A stretch of DNA of 64,000 bases, taken from contig RPFO01000076.1 in NCBI GenBank assembly GCA_009746045.1, positions 868,114-932,113 on the forward strand. The letters run 5' to 3'. The position numbers and the translations under genes were made by a program. Positions 41,186-50,264 of this stretch are shown here, piece by piece. The notes under the pieces were generated by a model that did no database searches, was not told the origin of the DNA, and saw only the letters and a list, made by a program, of their open reading frames with translations. The stretch is from Mesostigma viride (lineage: Eukaryota > Streptophyta > Mesostigmatophyceae > Mesostigmatales > Mesostigmataceae). Numbering within the stretch: position 1 is the first letter of the stretch; every line of letters starts with the position of its first letter.

Positions 41186-41683
41186 CTGTCCAGTTTTCTG
41201 CTGCTTCTTGGCCTCCTTAGCCTTCTCCTTCTCCGCCTTCTTCGCCTCCTTCTCCGCCTTCTTCGCCTCCGCGTTCTTCTTATTGTTAGCCTTTGCCTCC
41301 GCATTCAGCGCCCTTTTTTCCTCAGCGTCCCGACGACGAAAATCAGACTTCATGAATTTCTCGATCTTGTCAACCTTTGCCTCTGAGTACTCCTTAGGCT
41401 GCCACTTGTAATTCTTGGTGGCTTTCGCCTTCACCAGATTTACAAATTCATATGCCAATTGATGTTTAAAGGTAGCGGCACCCAACACCGCAGTATCGAA
41501 ATCGGCATCGACTTCCGCCTCAAGTCGTGTCAGGTACTTGCGAAACTCGGCCCCCGCAGGTCCCTCCGAATCGACGCCATCGGGCGGAGACTCTAGCATG
41601 ATCTTGCCAACAGCGATAATATGATCGTTCGCAATCTTCTTGCGGGAATCCAGCTTTTCCCTTTCATACTCAGTCAATTCGGG
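41186..41683 (-). CDS. exon 7 of the large unknown gene
   Basis: 166 codons if spliced at GCGAAG|CCC (41683); the more pyrimidine-rich acceptor CATGCAG at 41728 gives a phase mismatch in a G run. Content: a helical segment (LTEYEREKLDSRKKIANDHI), then a strongly charged Lys/Glu/Ala coiled-coil-like helix ending EAKKQQKTGQ before donor GTACGA. Confidence 0.55.
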
Positions 41684-41853
41684 CTTCGCCCCTTCCCCCC
41701 CGCAGTACCCCCAGCGACAGCCCCCCCCTGCATGAAAAAAAAAATCCAACAAGAAGGGACTTGACCTCAGTTCGATTGTTGCACCATCGTCTCTGTGCGG
41801 AGATACCCCTCAGCACGAAAAAAATCACCAGAAATCGCGGGGGATGAACGTAC

Positions 41854-41988
41854 CTGCGCAGCCACTTCTCCCTCAGCGTCTCCCCCATCCTCATCTCCTC
41901 CAGCGTTTTCATCCCCCCCATCCTCATCTCCTCCAGCGTTTTCTTCCTCTCCGCCAGCGCCTGCTGAGTCTGATGCCAACCCCCCCAC
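41854..41988 (-). CDS. exon 6 of the large unknown gene
   Basis: 135 nt between ...TTGACAG and GTACGT. Encodes an acidic Gly/Asp/Glu segment with a doubled 13-residue unit NAGGDEDGGDE. Confidence 0.6.
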
Positions 41989-42112
41989 CTGTCAACACCG
42001 AATACGACAGCTCATTGGAAATCAAAATTAGTCGACATTTGAATATTTCGCATAATGCGCTCACTAAAACTTCAGGCGAAATGCAGACATCCGGATATCG
42101 TTCAATGCTTAC

Positions 42113-42175
42113 CATTTCCGCGGCGAGTCCAGACCAAATACCAGCACTGTCAACAGCCATCGCCGCAGCCGCCCC
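42113..42175 (-). CDS. exon 5 of the large unknown gene
   Basis: 63 nt, phase 0, between CTTTTTTCAG and GTAAGC; encodes GAAAAMAVDSAGIWSGLAAE and one more residue. Confidence 0.6.
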
Positions 42176-42316
42176 CTGAAAAAAGACAACAGATTGGTGG
42201 GGGGCACCGTTGAAATTAGCCGAAGATGTCAGTCTCAATAAAAGGGTGAGGGTCTATGTACCCGCAGCTAGACCCCAAGTAAGATGCTCGTGGAAACTCG
42301 ACGGACAAGCACCCAC

Positions 42317-42379
42317 CTTATCAACCAAGTCTGACAAATTCGTTACATCCTCCGATACGTCCCCTGGCATGGAGCCCCC
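42317..42379 (-). CDS. exon 4 of the large unknown gene
   Basis: 63 nt, phase 0, between CATATCATGCAG and GTGGGT; encodes GGSMPGDVSEDVTNLSDLVD and one more residue. The intron after it holds a GGGTCT palindrome (42249-42276). Confidence 0.6.
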
Positions 42380-42486
42380 CTGCATGATATGACAGGACAA
42401 ACCATGAAGCTTGGTCAGCATATAGAGCCCTATTCAGGGAATGGAAACAAACCAAATCGATAAACGATATCGGCAAGTTAACGTAC

Positions 42487-42946
42487 CGAAACGTAGAACT
42501 TCCACCTCCTCAAAATCTTCCCCAAAGGCCATATCGGCACTTCATGGGCTCTCTCCTTTTCCAGATGCCGCCTCAATTCCGCCTCGAAGAACAACTCGAG
42601 GGACTGCAAATGGGTTGCAGCCTCTACATCAGACCACTCCGTGTCTAACTTCTTTCGGATACTCTGGAGACAATTAACCAACGAGATTTGATCCAACCAT
42701 TCCCGGACGATTTCCCGGTGGGGCCTATATGTCTGAATAACATTGAAGTCGGCACGGTGCCGGAAACTTTGGATCACCTGTCCAGCCCATTCCAAAAAGA
42801 AAGCGACCGCTTCCCGCGAAAGGCTGGCGTCCGGGCTGACAAGATAGTCGGTCCGCCACTTAACAAAAGATTGCAGTAAGTGGTCTCTTGTCATGTCCAA
42901 ATGCGCGATCACTTCATTTGCGCGCTCCTCCCATCCTCCTGCGTTC
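42487..42946 (-). CDS. exon 3, second half, of the large unknown gene
   Basis: Reads NAGGWEERANEVIAHLDMTR ... KILRRWKFYVS and ends at donor GTACGT. Joined with 45495-44912 it makes 348 uninterrupted codons. Mainly helical; resembles no family known to me. Confidence 0.6.
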
Positions 42947-44908
42947 GGGGTTCTTTGAACGGAGTTTCTTCTATACGTGAATGCGGGAACAAGAGGCCGC
43001 TGGATGAGCGGCTTTATAGGTCGTAGTGTTTTCTCGTAGCTGTTTGGCTAGAGCTTTTGTGATTAGTAGATGCAGTATAGTGCATGGTTGAAAAATGAAT
43101 TAAATAAAATGTGCGTTCCGCGCTTGGGTTGATTATACCCGGGCGGAACGGGGCGTGAGGTGCAGTGCCCCTGAAAAGAACAACCTACGCATTATTTAAT
43201 ACTAGCCGTGCAGATTCGGGATATTCTACCCCCGGTCTGTACGGTTAGCATCTTACTAGCATCACTGAACATAAGGGTTTAATGACGTCAGTTAGCTAGG
43301 GATAAGGGAGGTTTTGCGACTAAAAGCCGCTCTGGCTGGTTTTGTCGGCCTCTTTCTTTGCTCGTTGTCGTTGCGGCGGCAGCCGCAGCTATGGGTGCTG
43401 CGGAGCAAAATCCCAAAAGCACTGGTTGCACCGGCCACTTGGCCAGTGGTGAGACTTCCAGTTGTTAACCGGCCAGGCGTAGTTCCTCGCCCGGTTAACT
43501 AAAAGAAAAGAAAATGATTACCTCCGGTCCGCACCTTTTCCCCAGCTTGGGGTCTTTGGTGGGCCGGGTGCCGTGACAGGTGCTCAACTGTCGCTTGGTC
43601 GGCCCAGTGCGCGAGCTGGTGCTCCGTACCTGGGGATGCTTGCACCCCGGGTTGGAGCCGGATGGCTGGCACTGGCGACCCGTGTCTCGGTCCGCGGCCT
43701 GAGGCTTTTTCTTCGGAAATTGCTGCTGGCCAGCAAACTTTGCAAATGCCTTCCGCCGAGGGGGGGGTGGTTGGGGCTGGGGACGGCGATGGGAAAAGCG
43801 CCTAAGCTAGAAATTTTTTCCCCACGCATAGAAACCTCGGGGGGGAATGCGGTCTTGGCTGAACGGACTCTCGTTCAGCCAGGTGCCTGGGGCTGTGGCC
43901 TCGGGCATCCGGGCTGGCGGGGCCTGGGCTAGGTCCACGTTTTTTCTCGAAGCACCCCGGGTCTATGGGGAGACGGCCATAGCGGTACCGACTCGGGGCC
44001 CCGAGAGGGGTCATGATGGGCTGGCCGTGCGCAATCGCAGTGCAAATGCGCTGGGCCTTTTTGGGCCTGGCCATGCATCCACAGCCGCCGGGCACACGCC
44101 TCCCGATGTGGGGGGGCTCCCGTTTTGCGGCAGGGCGGTCACTTGTGACAACGAGCAAGGTGGAGTGCGGCTTCAAGGGAAAGCCAGGGCGGGGGTGATT
44201 GGGCAACGTACTTCATGAAGGGCCTTGAACGGCGTGCCTCCGGGCATGTCAATAGTGTCACATGTATGCTTCCACTTATTGTTTTAATGAAGATGCTGGT
44301 TTTTGTGGGAGCTACGTGGGACATGAATCGGGGTTCTTTGAACGGAGTTTCTTCTATACGTGAATGCGGGAACAAGAGGCCGCTGGATGAGCGGCTTTAT
44401 AGGTCGTAGTGTTTTCTCGTAGCTGTTTGGCTAGAGCTTTTGTGATTAGTAGATGCAGTATAGTGCATGGTTGAAAAATGAATTAAATAAAATGTGCGTT
44501 CCGCGCTTGGGTTGATTATACCCGGGCGGAACGGGGCGTGAGGTGCAGTGCCCCTGAAAAGAACAACCTACGCATTATTTAATACTAGCCGTGCAGATTC
44601 GGGATATTCTACCCCCGGTCTGTACGGTTAGCATCTTACTAGCATCACTGAACATAAGGGTTTAATGACGTCAGTTAGCTAGGGATAAGGGAGGTTTTGC
44701 GACTAAAAGCCGCTCTGGCTGGTTTTGTCGGCCTCTTTCTTTGCTCCCCACCCACCCACCCTTGTCTTGGTTGCCTCTAGGGCAACGTACTTCATGAAGG
44801 GCCTTGAACGGCGTGCCTCCGGGCATGTCAATAGTGTCACATGTATGCTTCCACTTATTGTTTTAATGAAGATGCTGGTTTTTGTGGGAGCTACGTGGGA
44901 CATGAAGA
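42947..44908. repeat. repeat dimer 1 (long 1.38-kb unit plus short 0.58-kb unit) inside exon 3
   Basis: Long unit 42947-44327, short unit 44328-44908. The short unit equals the long one minus an ~830-bp GC-rich middle (43355-44190), which is replaced by about 35 bp holding CCCACCCACCC. TTC occurs at both borders (42944-42946 and 44909-44911) and removing one copy restores the exon frame. Ends carry GGGGTTCTTTGAACGGAG and GGGACATGAAGA, not inverted copies of each other. A short hairpin GGCCGCT-N-AGCGGC-like lies ~50 bp from the first end. No clear protein; class unknown. Confidence 0.65.
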
Positions 44909-44911
44909 TTC

Positions 44912-45495
44912 ATTCTTCCCGGCACAATTACGATAAAGTCACTGTTGGACATCTCAACAAATCCTTTCCTGACAATATCAAACACTTCATCTTCCGACAG
45001 TGAAGCCCTCGAATCCGCTTTCATATCTCCAGTCATGAGCTTAAAGAGCTGATGCAACGCAGTGAATTTCAAGGTTTCCAAATAGGAAACCTCGTAAAAT
45101 GTGACGCCCGTGAAGACCTCGAACTTTTCAACCTCATCAAAGAGCATCGACCATATTAAAGCACGACGAGGAAAGTAACGTCCGACATCATCCTTCAGAT
45201 TAAGGATGCACGAGTGCGCGATCTTCAAAACCTCATAAACGTCGTCACCAACGACCCTCTTTCCATTAATGGCTCGCTGTGTGGCTTCGAACAATGCAAG
45301 ATGGCCCAGTCGGTCGTTCTTCCAAATTACGTTCTGAAACTGGAGGACAGTCGGGTTGGCGACGACACCAGACTTCTCTGCAAACGCTATCTCGGCCGAA
45401 AGAAAGCGGATCAAGGCCTTTTCGACTTTACCGCCCGCCGCAGCCTCAGACTCAGACTGAGCCTTGTACTGTTTCAGAATGGCCACCGTGTCGGG
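44912..45495 (-). CDS. exon 3, first half, of the large unknown gene
   Basis: Opens after TTGTTGTCTGCAG with PDTVAILKQYKAQSESEAAA and runs to IVIVPGRMN at the repeat dimer. Mostly helical with a central region LIWSMLFDEVEKFEVFTGV. Confidence 0.6.
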
Positions 45496-45510
45496 CTGCA
45501 GACAACAATC

Positions 45511-47473
45511 GGGGTTCTTTGAACGGAGTTTCTTCTATACGTGAATGCGGGAACAAGAGGCCGCTGGATGAGCGGCTTATAGGTCGTAGTGTTTACTCGT
45601 AGCTGTTTGGCTAGAGCTTTTGTGATTAGTAGATGCAATATAGTGCATGGTTGAAAAATGAATTAAATAAAATGTGCGTTCCGCGCTTGGGTTGATTATA
45701 CCCGGGCGGAACGGGGCGTGAGGTGCAGTGCCCCTGAAAAGAACAACCTACGCATTATTTAATACTAGCCGTGCAGATTCGGGATATTCTACCCCCGGTC
45801 TGTACGGTTAGCGTCTTACTAGCATCCACTAAACATAAGGGTTTAATGACGTCAGTTAGCTAGGGATAAGGGAGGTTTTGCGACTAAAAGCCGCTCTGGC
45901 TGGTTTTGTCGGCCTCTTTCTTTGCTCGTTGTCGTTGCGGCGGCAGCCGCAGCTATGGGTGCTGCGGAGCAAAATCCCAAAAGCACTGGTTGCACTGGCC
46001 ACTTGGCCAGTGGTGAGACTTCCAGTTGTTAACCGGCCAGGCGTAGTTCCTCGCTCGGTTAACTAAAAGAAAAGAAAATGATTACCTCCGGTCCGCACCT
46101 TTTCCCCAGCTTGGGGTCTTTGGTGGGCCGGATGCCGTGACAGGTGCTCAACTGTCGCTTGGTCGGCCCAGTGCGCGAGCTGGTGCTCCGTACCTGGGGA
46201 TGCTTGCACCCCGGGTTGGAGCCGGATGGCTGGCACTGGCGACCCGTGTCTCGGTCCGCGGCCTGCGGCTTTTTCTTCGGAAATTGCTGCTGGCCAGCAA
46301 ACTTTGCAATTGCCTTCCGCCGAGGGGGGGGTGGTTGGGGCTGGGGACGGCGATGGGAAAAGCGCCTAAGCTAGAAATTTTTTCCCCACGCATAGAAACC
46401 TCGGGGGGGAATGCGGTCTTGGCTGAACGGACTCTCGTTCAGCCAGGTGCCTGGGGCTGTGGCCTCGGGCATCCGGGCTGGCGGGGCCTGGGCTAGGTCC
46501 ACGTTTTTTCTCGAAGCACCCCGGGTCTATGGGGAGACGGCCATAGCGGTACCGACTCGGGGCCCCGAGAGGGGTCATGATAGGCTGGCCGTGCGCAATC
46601 GCAGTGCAAATGCGCTGGGCCTTTTTGGGCCTGGCCATGCATCCACAGCCGCCGGGCACACGCCTCCCGATGTGGGGGGCTCCCGTTTTGCGGCAGGGCG
46701 GTCACTTGTGACAACGAGCAAGGTGGAGTGCGGCTTCAAGGGAAAGCCAGGGCGGGGGTGATTGGGCAACGTACTTCATGAAGGGCCTTGAACGGCGTGC
46801 CTCCGGGCATGTCAATTAGTGTCACATGTATGCTTCCACTTATTGTTTTAATGAAGATGCTGGTTTTTGTGGGAGCTACGTGGGACATGAATCGGGGTTC
46901 TTGGAACGGAGTTTCTTCTATACGTGAATGCGGGAACAAGAGGCCGCTGGATGAGCGGCTTATAGGTCGTAGTGTTTACTCGTAGCTGTTTGGCTAGAGC
47001 TTTTGTGATTAGTAGATGCAATATAGTGCATGGTTGAAAAATGAATTAAATAAAATGTGCGTTCCGCGCTTGGGTTGATTATACCCGGGCGGAACGGGGC
47101 GTGAGGTGCAGTGCCCCTGAAAAGAACAACCTACGCATTATTTAATACTAGCCGTGCAGATTCGGGATATTCTACCCCCGGTCTGTACGGTTAGCGTCTT
47201 ACTAGCATCCACTAAACATAAGGGTTTAATGACGTCAGTTAGCTAGGGATAAGGGAGGTTTTGCGACTAAAAGCCGCTCTGGCTGGTTTTGTCGGCCTCT
47301 TTCTTTGCTCCCCACCCACCCACCCTTGTCTTGGTTGCCTCTAGGGCAACGTACTTCATGAAGGGCCTTGAACGGCGTGCCTCCGGGCATGTCAATTAGT
47401 GTCACATGTATGCTTCCACTTATTGTTTTAATGAAGATGCTGGTTTTTGTGGGAGCTACGTGGGACATGAAGA
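45511..47473. repeat. repeat dimer 2 inside intron 2
   Basis: Long unit 45511-46891, short unit 46892-47473, same order and orientation as dimer 1 and very similar. It lies 15 nt from the acceptor of exon 3. No target duplication is evident (ATC against GTA). Intron 2 (47552-45496) starts GTAAGGGTATAGCTGCGGAG, another form of the palindrome. Confidence 0.65.
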
Positions 47474-47552
47474 GTAAAAAAAAGGCCACACATCGTCGTC
47501 GTTGTCGTCAACACCCTCCTAGGTCAACGTCTCTCCGCAGCTATACCCTTAC

Positions 47553-47612
47553 AATCACTGTATGACATAAAATCCCATCCTTTATACGATACACGCGCCG
47601 TTCAAAAGCCAT
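47553..47612 (-). CDS. exon 2 of the large unknown gene
   Basis: 60 nt, phase 0, between ACATTTTTCAG and GTAAGG; encodes MAFERRVYRIKDGILCHTVI. The intron before it would be only 34 nt (GTATGT...TTTCAG), so this exon is the least certain. Confidence 0.45.
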
Positions 47613-47646
47613 CTGAAAAATGTACGTTTCATATCAATAAACATAC

Positions 47647-48888
47647 CCGATAATCGATTGAACATCCTTCGGGAGCCCACCCGTTCTTCTCGGTCTCGTC
47701 CTTCTCCCCCTCAACCGCCTTCGCAGCCTCCTCCTCCTTCTTCCTCGCAGCCTCCTCCTCCATCTTCCTCGCGGCCTCGTCATCCTCTCCTGTCGAATCC
47801 GAATAAAAACAGCAGCCTCCTCCGCAAGAAGTTCCTTCGCTGCCGCCTCCGTCTTCTTCTTCGCCTCCTCCTTCTGCTTCGCCACCAGGATCCTGTGCTC
47901 CCTCTCCTGGGCAGCCTTTTTCTCCTTGTACTCCCTCTCCTCCTCCTCCCTCTCCGCCTTCTCCAGCCTCTCCTTCTCCTCCCTCTCCACCCTCTCCCTC
48001 TCCGCCTTCTCGATGGCCTCCCCCTTCTCCTTTTCCTTCTCCTCGTCCTTCTTGTCGAGAGCCGCGTAGTCGTCAGAAAATGTTGCGGCCTTTGCTAACA
48101 ATTCGGACAACAGCTCCCGACGCGACTCCCGAACCGGCGAGTCCGGGTCTTCAGGCCTCCCGTTAATCTTATCGCGCTCGTCCTCCTGAAGAAGAAGATT
48201 GATAGACTTCCTCAGCTTCCTGAGCTCTTTGGTGTGGTCGTCTTCCTCTACCCACTCGAGCGCAGGCTTACGCTTATAACTGGAATGCTTGGGGGACGGC
48301 GATCGAGCGGGACGCAGAAGCGGGGGACTTGGGTGGCGGCGAGCGGGACTTGGGGGAAGGAGAGCGGGACGGCGAGCGGGACGCAGGAGCTACGGACTTG
48401 GGGGGCGGCGATGGAGACTTACGGGGCGGAGAGCGGGACGCAGTTGCGGGGGACTTGGGGGACTTGGGGGCGGAGCGGGACGCAGTAGCTACGGACTTGG
48501 GGGGCGGCGATGGAGACTTACAGGGCGGAGAGCGGGACGCAGTTGCGGGGGACTTGGGGGACTTCCGGGACGGCGAGTGGGACGCAGTAGCTACGGCCGA
48601 CTTGGGGGGCGGCGATGGAGACTTACGGGGCGGAGAGCGGGACGGAGCGCGAGACGCAGCAGCGAGGGAGTTGGGGGGTAAAATTCTGTCTATAACTCGC
48701 TGGGGGGCAAGCTAGGGGGACTTGGAGGGCAAGGGGGACTCGGGGGGGGGGGGGACCTCGCCAGAGCATTTACGGGACCGACCGGCAACGGAGGAAACCT
48801 CCGTTGCCGTTCGGTCCGGCGAGGTGTTCGACGTCATCTTGGGTGAAACAGGAGTGGCCTTGACAGAATCGGAATAGGAGGACGACAT
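47647..48888 (-). CDS. exon 1 of the large unknown gene: SR-like repeats and charged coiled coil
   Basis: ATG at 48888 (MSSSYSDSVKATPVS). 1,242 nt in all. About 57 residues in, a TAG (48712-48714) interrupts the frame. Then four or five units of SPATASRSPPRKSPSPPPKS (48290-48670), an Arg/Ser/Pro repeat like those of SR-type nuclear proteins, then KHSSYKRKPALEWVEED and a long Glu/Lys/Arg helix (EKAERERVEREEKERLEKAE). Two frame changes (near 48300 and near 47810) compensate each other; they may be unrecognised mini-introns or indels. Ends SIDYR before donor GTATGT. Confidence 0.55.
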
Positions 48889-48965
48889 GTGCAGAACAAT
48901 ATTCAAAAAAGCAAGTTTCACAAATGTCATTCAGAATCTGAATTGCCGGCAGAAAAACGATGGGG

Positions 48966-49434
48966 AGGGGTCTCGCTGCAGCTAGACCCTTTCGTGGATT
49001 CTAAAAGGGACATTTACTTTAATGCAAAACTTTGGCATCTCGCTGCAGCGAGACCCTCACGTCAAACAAAAAAAAATCATTTTTAGGGTGAGCGAAGAAA
49101 GCAACCTCCCATCAGGCAAACATAAAAAGTATACATTCCTTGGGGTCTCGCTGCAGCGAGACCCTAACGTCAAACAAAAACAAATCATTTTTAGGGTGAG
49201 CGAAGAAAGCCCCCTCCCATCTTGCAAACATTAAGAGTCGACATTCGTAGGGGTCTCGCTGCAGCGAGACCCTAACGTCGATACAAAAACAAATCATTTA
49301 AAGGGTGAGAAAAGAAAGACCCCCCCATAATGAAAACATGAAAAATTGACATTCCTTGGGGTCTCGCTGCAACGAGACCCTTACGTCAATACAAAAACAA
49401 AATTCCGAGGGTCTACCCGCAGCGAGACCCTTAC
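48966..49434. repeat. tandem array of the GGGTCTCGCTGCAGCGAGACCC palindrome
   Basis: Six palindromes at about 48967, 49032, 49141, 49249, 49359 and 49408. Three consecutive units of about 108 bp repeat as wholes: palindrome, TAACGTCAAACAAAAACAAATC, TTTTAGGGTGAGCGAAGAAAG, CCCTCCCAT, CATTCCTT. Related palindromes lie in introns of the gene whose start codon is at 48888. Confidence 0.85.
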
Positions 49435-49599
49435 GTCCATGCGTGAATTCTATCACAACAATGAAAAACAGTGCACAACAAATATTTATTCATGCCAGCA
49501 CAGTTAACGTTTTTATGAACGCAATATGTAAGGATATGGTTGCAATGCAGCAATGTGTGAATATGGTTGGAAACGGAGCTTTGTTAAATTGTATAGGCT
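49435..49599. other. no gene seen
   Basis: AT-rich stretch (ATATTTATTCATGCC, CACAGTTAACG) between the palindrome array and the Copia-4 LTR remnant. The left edge of that LTR could lie here. Confidence 0.3.
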
Positions 49600-50199
49600 T
49601 ACAGCACTCGGGCACGTGAGTGCTTGTACACGAGTTTGCCAAGTCAAGGCAACACACGTGAGGCGGGCTCGCAAGAGATCTGCCCAAATGGCACTGGTCT
49701 ATTCTTTATATACTTGTGCACTGTGCTTGCTAGTCCTGAGCAGCCCAGAAGGCCTGCTCAGTAATAACACTCCCGGTACAGTATTCACTACCTGTACAGC
49801 GCCCAGTTCCTATACAATAGGTCTGCCATACAAGCACAGTGACCACAGAGCACAGTCCACAGTGACTATTGCATCTGCACCTAGAAGTCCAGGACTAAGC
49901 CTGCGGTACCAACAGACCACAGGTTAAGGTTCCTATTTCCTGCGTACGACGTATTAATCCAATACCGTCGTAGGTTCAGCACCTAATTCCTGTCAGCCCA
50001 GGAATTACTGTCGACCCCATATGTCGTCGGCAAATATTCACGTCCGACTTAGACGAACAGCCGGCTCGCGCTCGCGCGCGACCGGGAAGTCGGAACGCCA
50101 TAACTTTCTTGATACTTGTCGGAATGAACTCGTTCCGGTGCCGCTGGAATTGCAGAGATATGCCGAATCAGGTACACGCCAATGCGCTTGGCGTTAACT
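49600..50199 (-). repeat. Copia-4 3' LTR remnant
   Basis: High end reads (minus strand) AGTTAACGCCAAGCGCATTG, preceded by the polypurine-like AAGAAAAGAAAGGATTGG at 50218-50200. Near that end CCAGCGGCACCGGAACG and AAAGTTATGG match the corresponding part of the Copia-3 LTR. The low end is not defined. Copia-4 internal DNA continues at 50200-50264 and, beyond Copia-3, at 62678 onward. Confidence 0.5.
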
Positions 50200-50264
50200 C
50201 CAATCCTTTCTTTTCTTGAGCTGTAGCAGCTCACATAAGTCTACATACAAACACACACAATGGG

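Larger units (their letters stand above)
29222..48888 (-). pseudogene. large multi-exon gene of unknown function, broken by insertions
   Basis: Eleven exons were traced: 48888-47647, 47612-47553, 45495-44912 plus 42946-42487 (one exon), 42379-42317, 42175-42113, 41988-41854, about 41683-41186, 40996-40022, 39960-39828 plus 32758-32754 (one exon), 32498-29908, 29784-29222. With insertions removed, exon 3 is 1,044 nt, exon 8 is 975 nt and exon 9 is 138 nt, all multiples of three with matching phases. The protein (~2,460 residues) begins with an Ser/Arg/Pro repeat domain, then coiled-coil-like Glu/Lys helices, several soluble unknown domains, and an acidic/Lys-rich Ser region before the last exon. 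Damage: in-frame TAG in exon 1, a Copia in exon 9, a repeat dimer in exon 3, a frame slip in a GAG tract. I recognise no family. Confidence 0.6.

Noticed and set aside
41764..41853. Helitron interpretation of the repeat dimers with certainty
   Set aside because: Although the unit can be read as starting TC in minus orientation, no CTRR end, A/T target rule or Rep/helicase gene is seen; kept only as a hypothesis. (The dimers are at 42947-44908 and 45511-47473.)
43573..44206. ORFs in the GC-rich middle of the repeat dimers (both strands)
   Set aside because: Open in several frames because of base composition; no motif, and the two copies differ by changes not biased to third positions as far as I can see.
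48234..48715. Gly/Arg-rich ORFs on the plus strand (RRAGLGGRRAGRRAG and similar)
   Set aside because: Antisense of the SR-like repeats of exon 1, which join in frame to non-repetitive coding sequence on the minus strand.
48966..49434. CRISPR-like array
   Set aside because: Whole 108-bp units repeat, including what would be spacers, and similar palindromes occur in introns of a eukaryotic gene; there are no cas genes.
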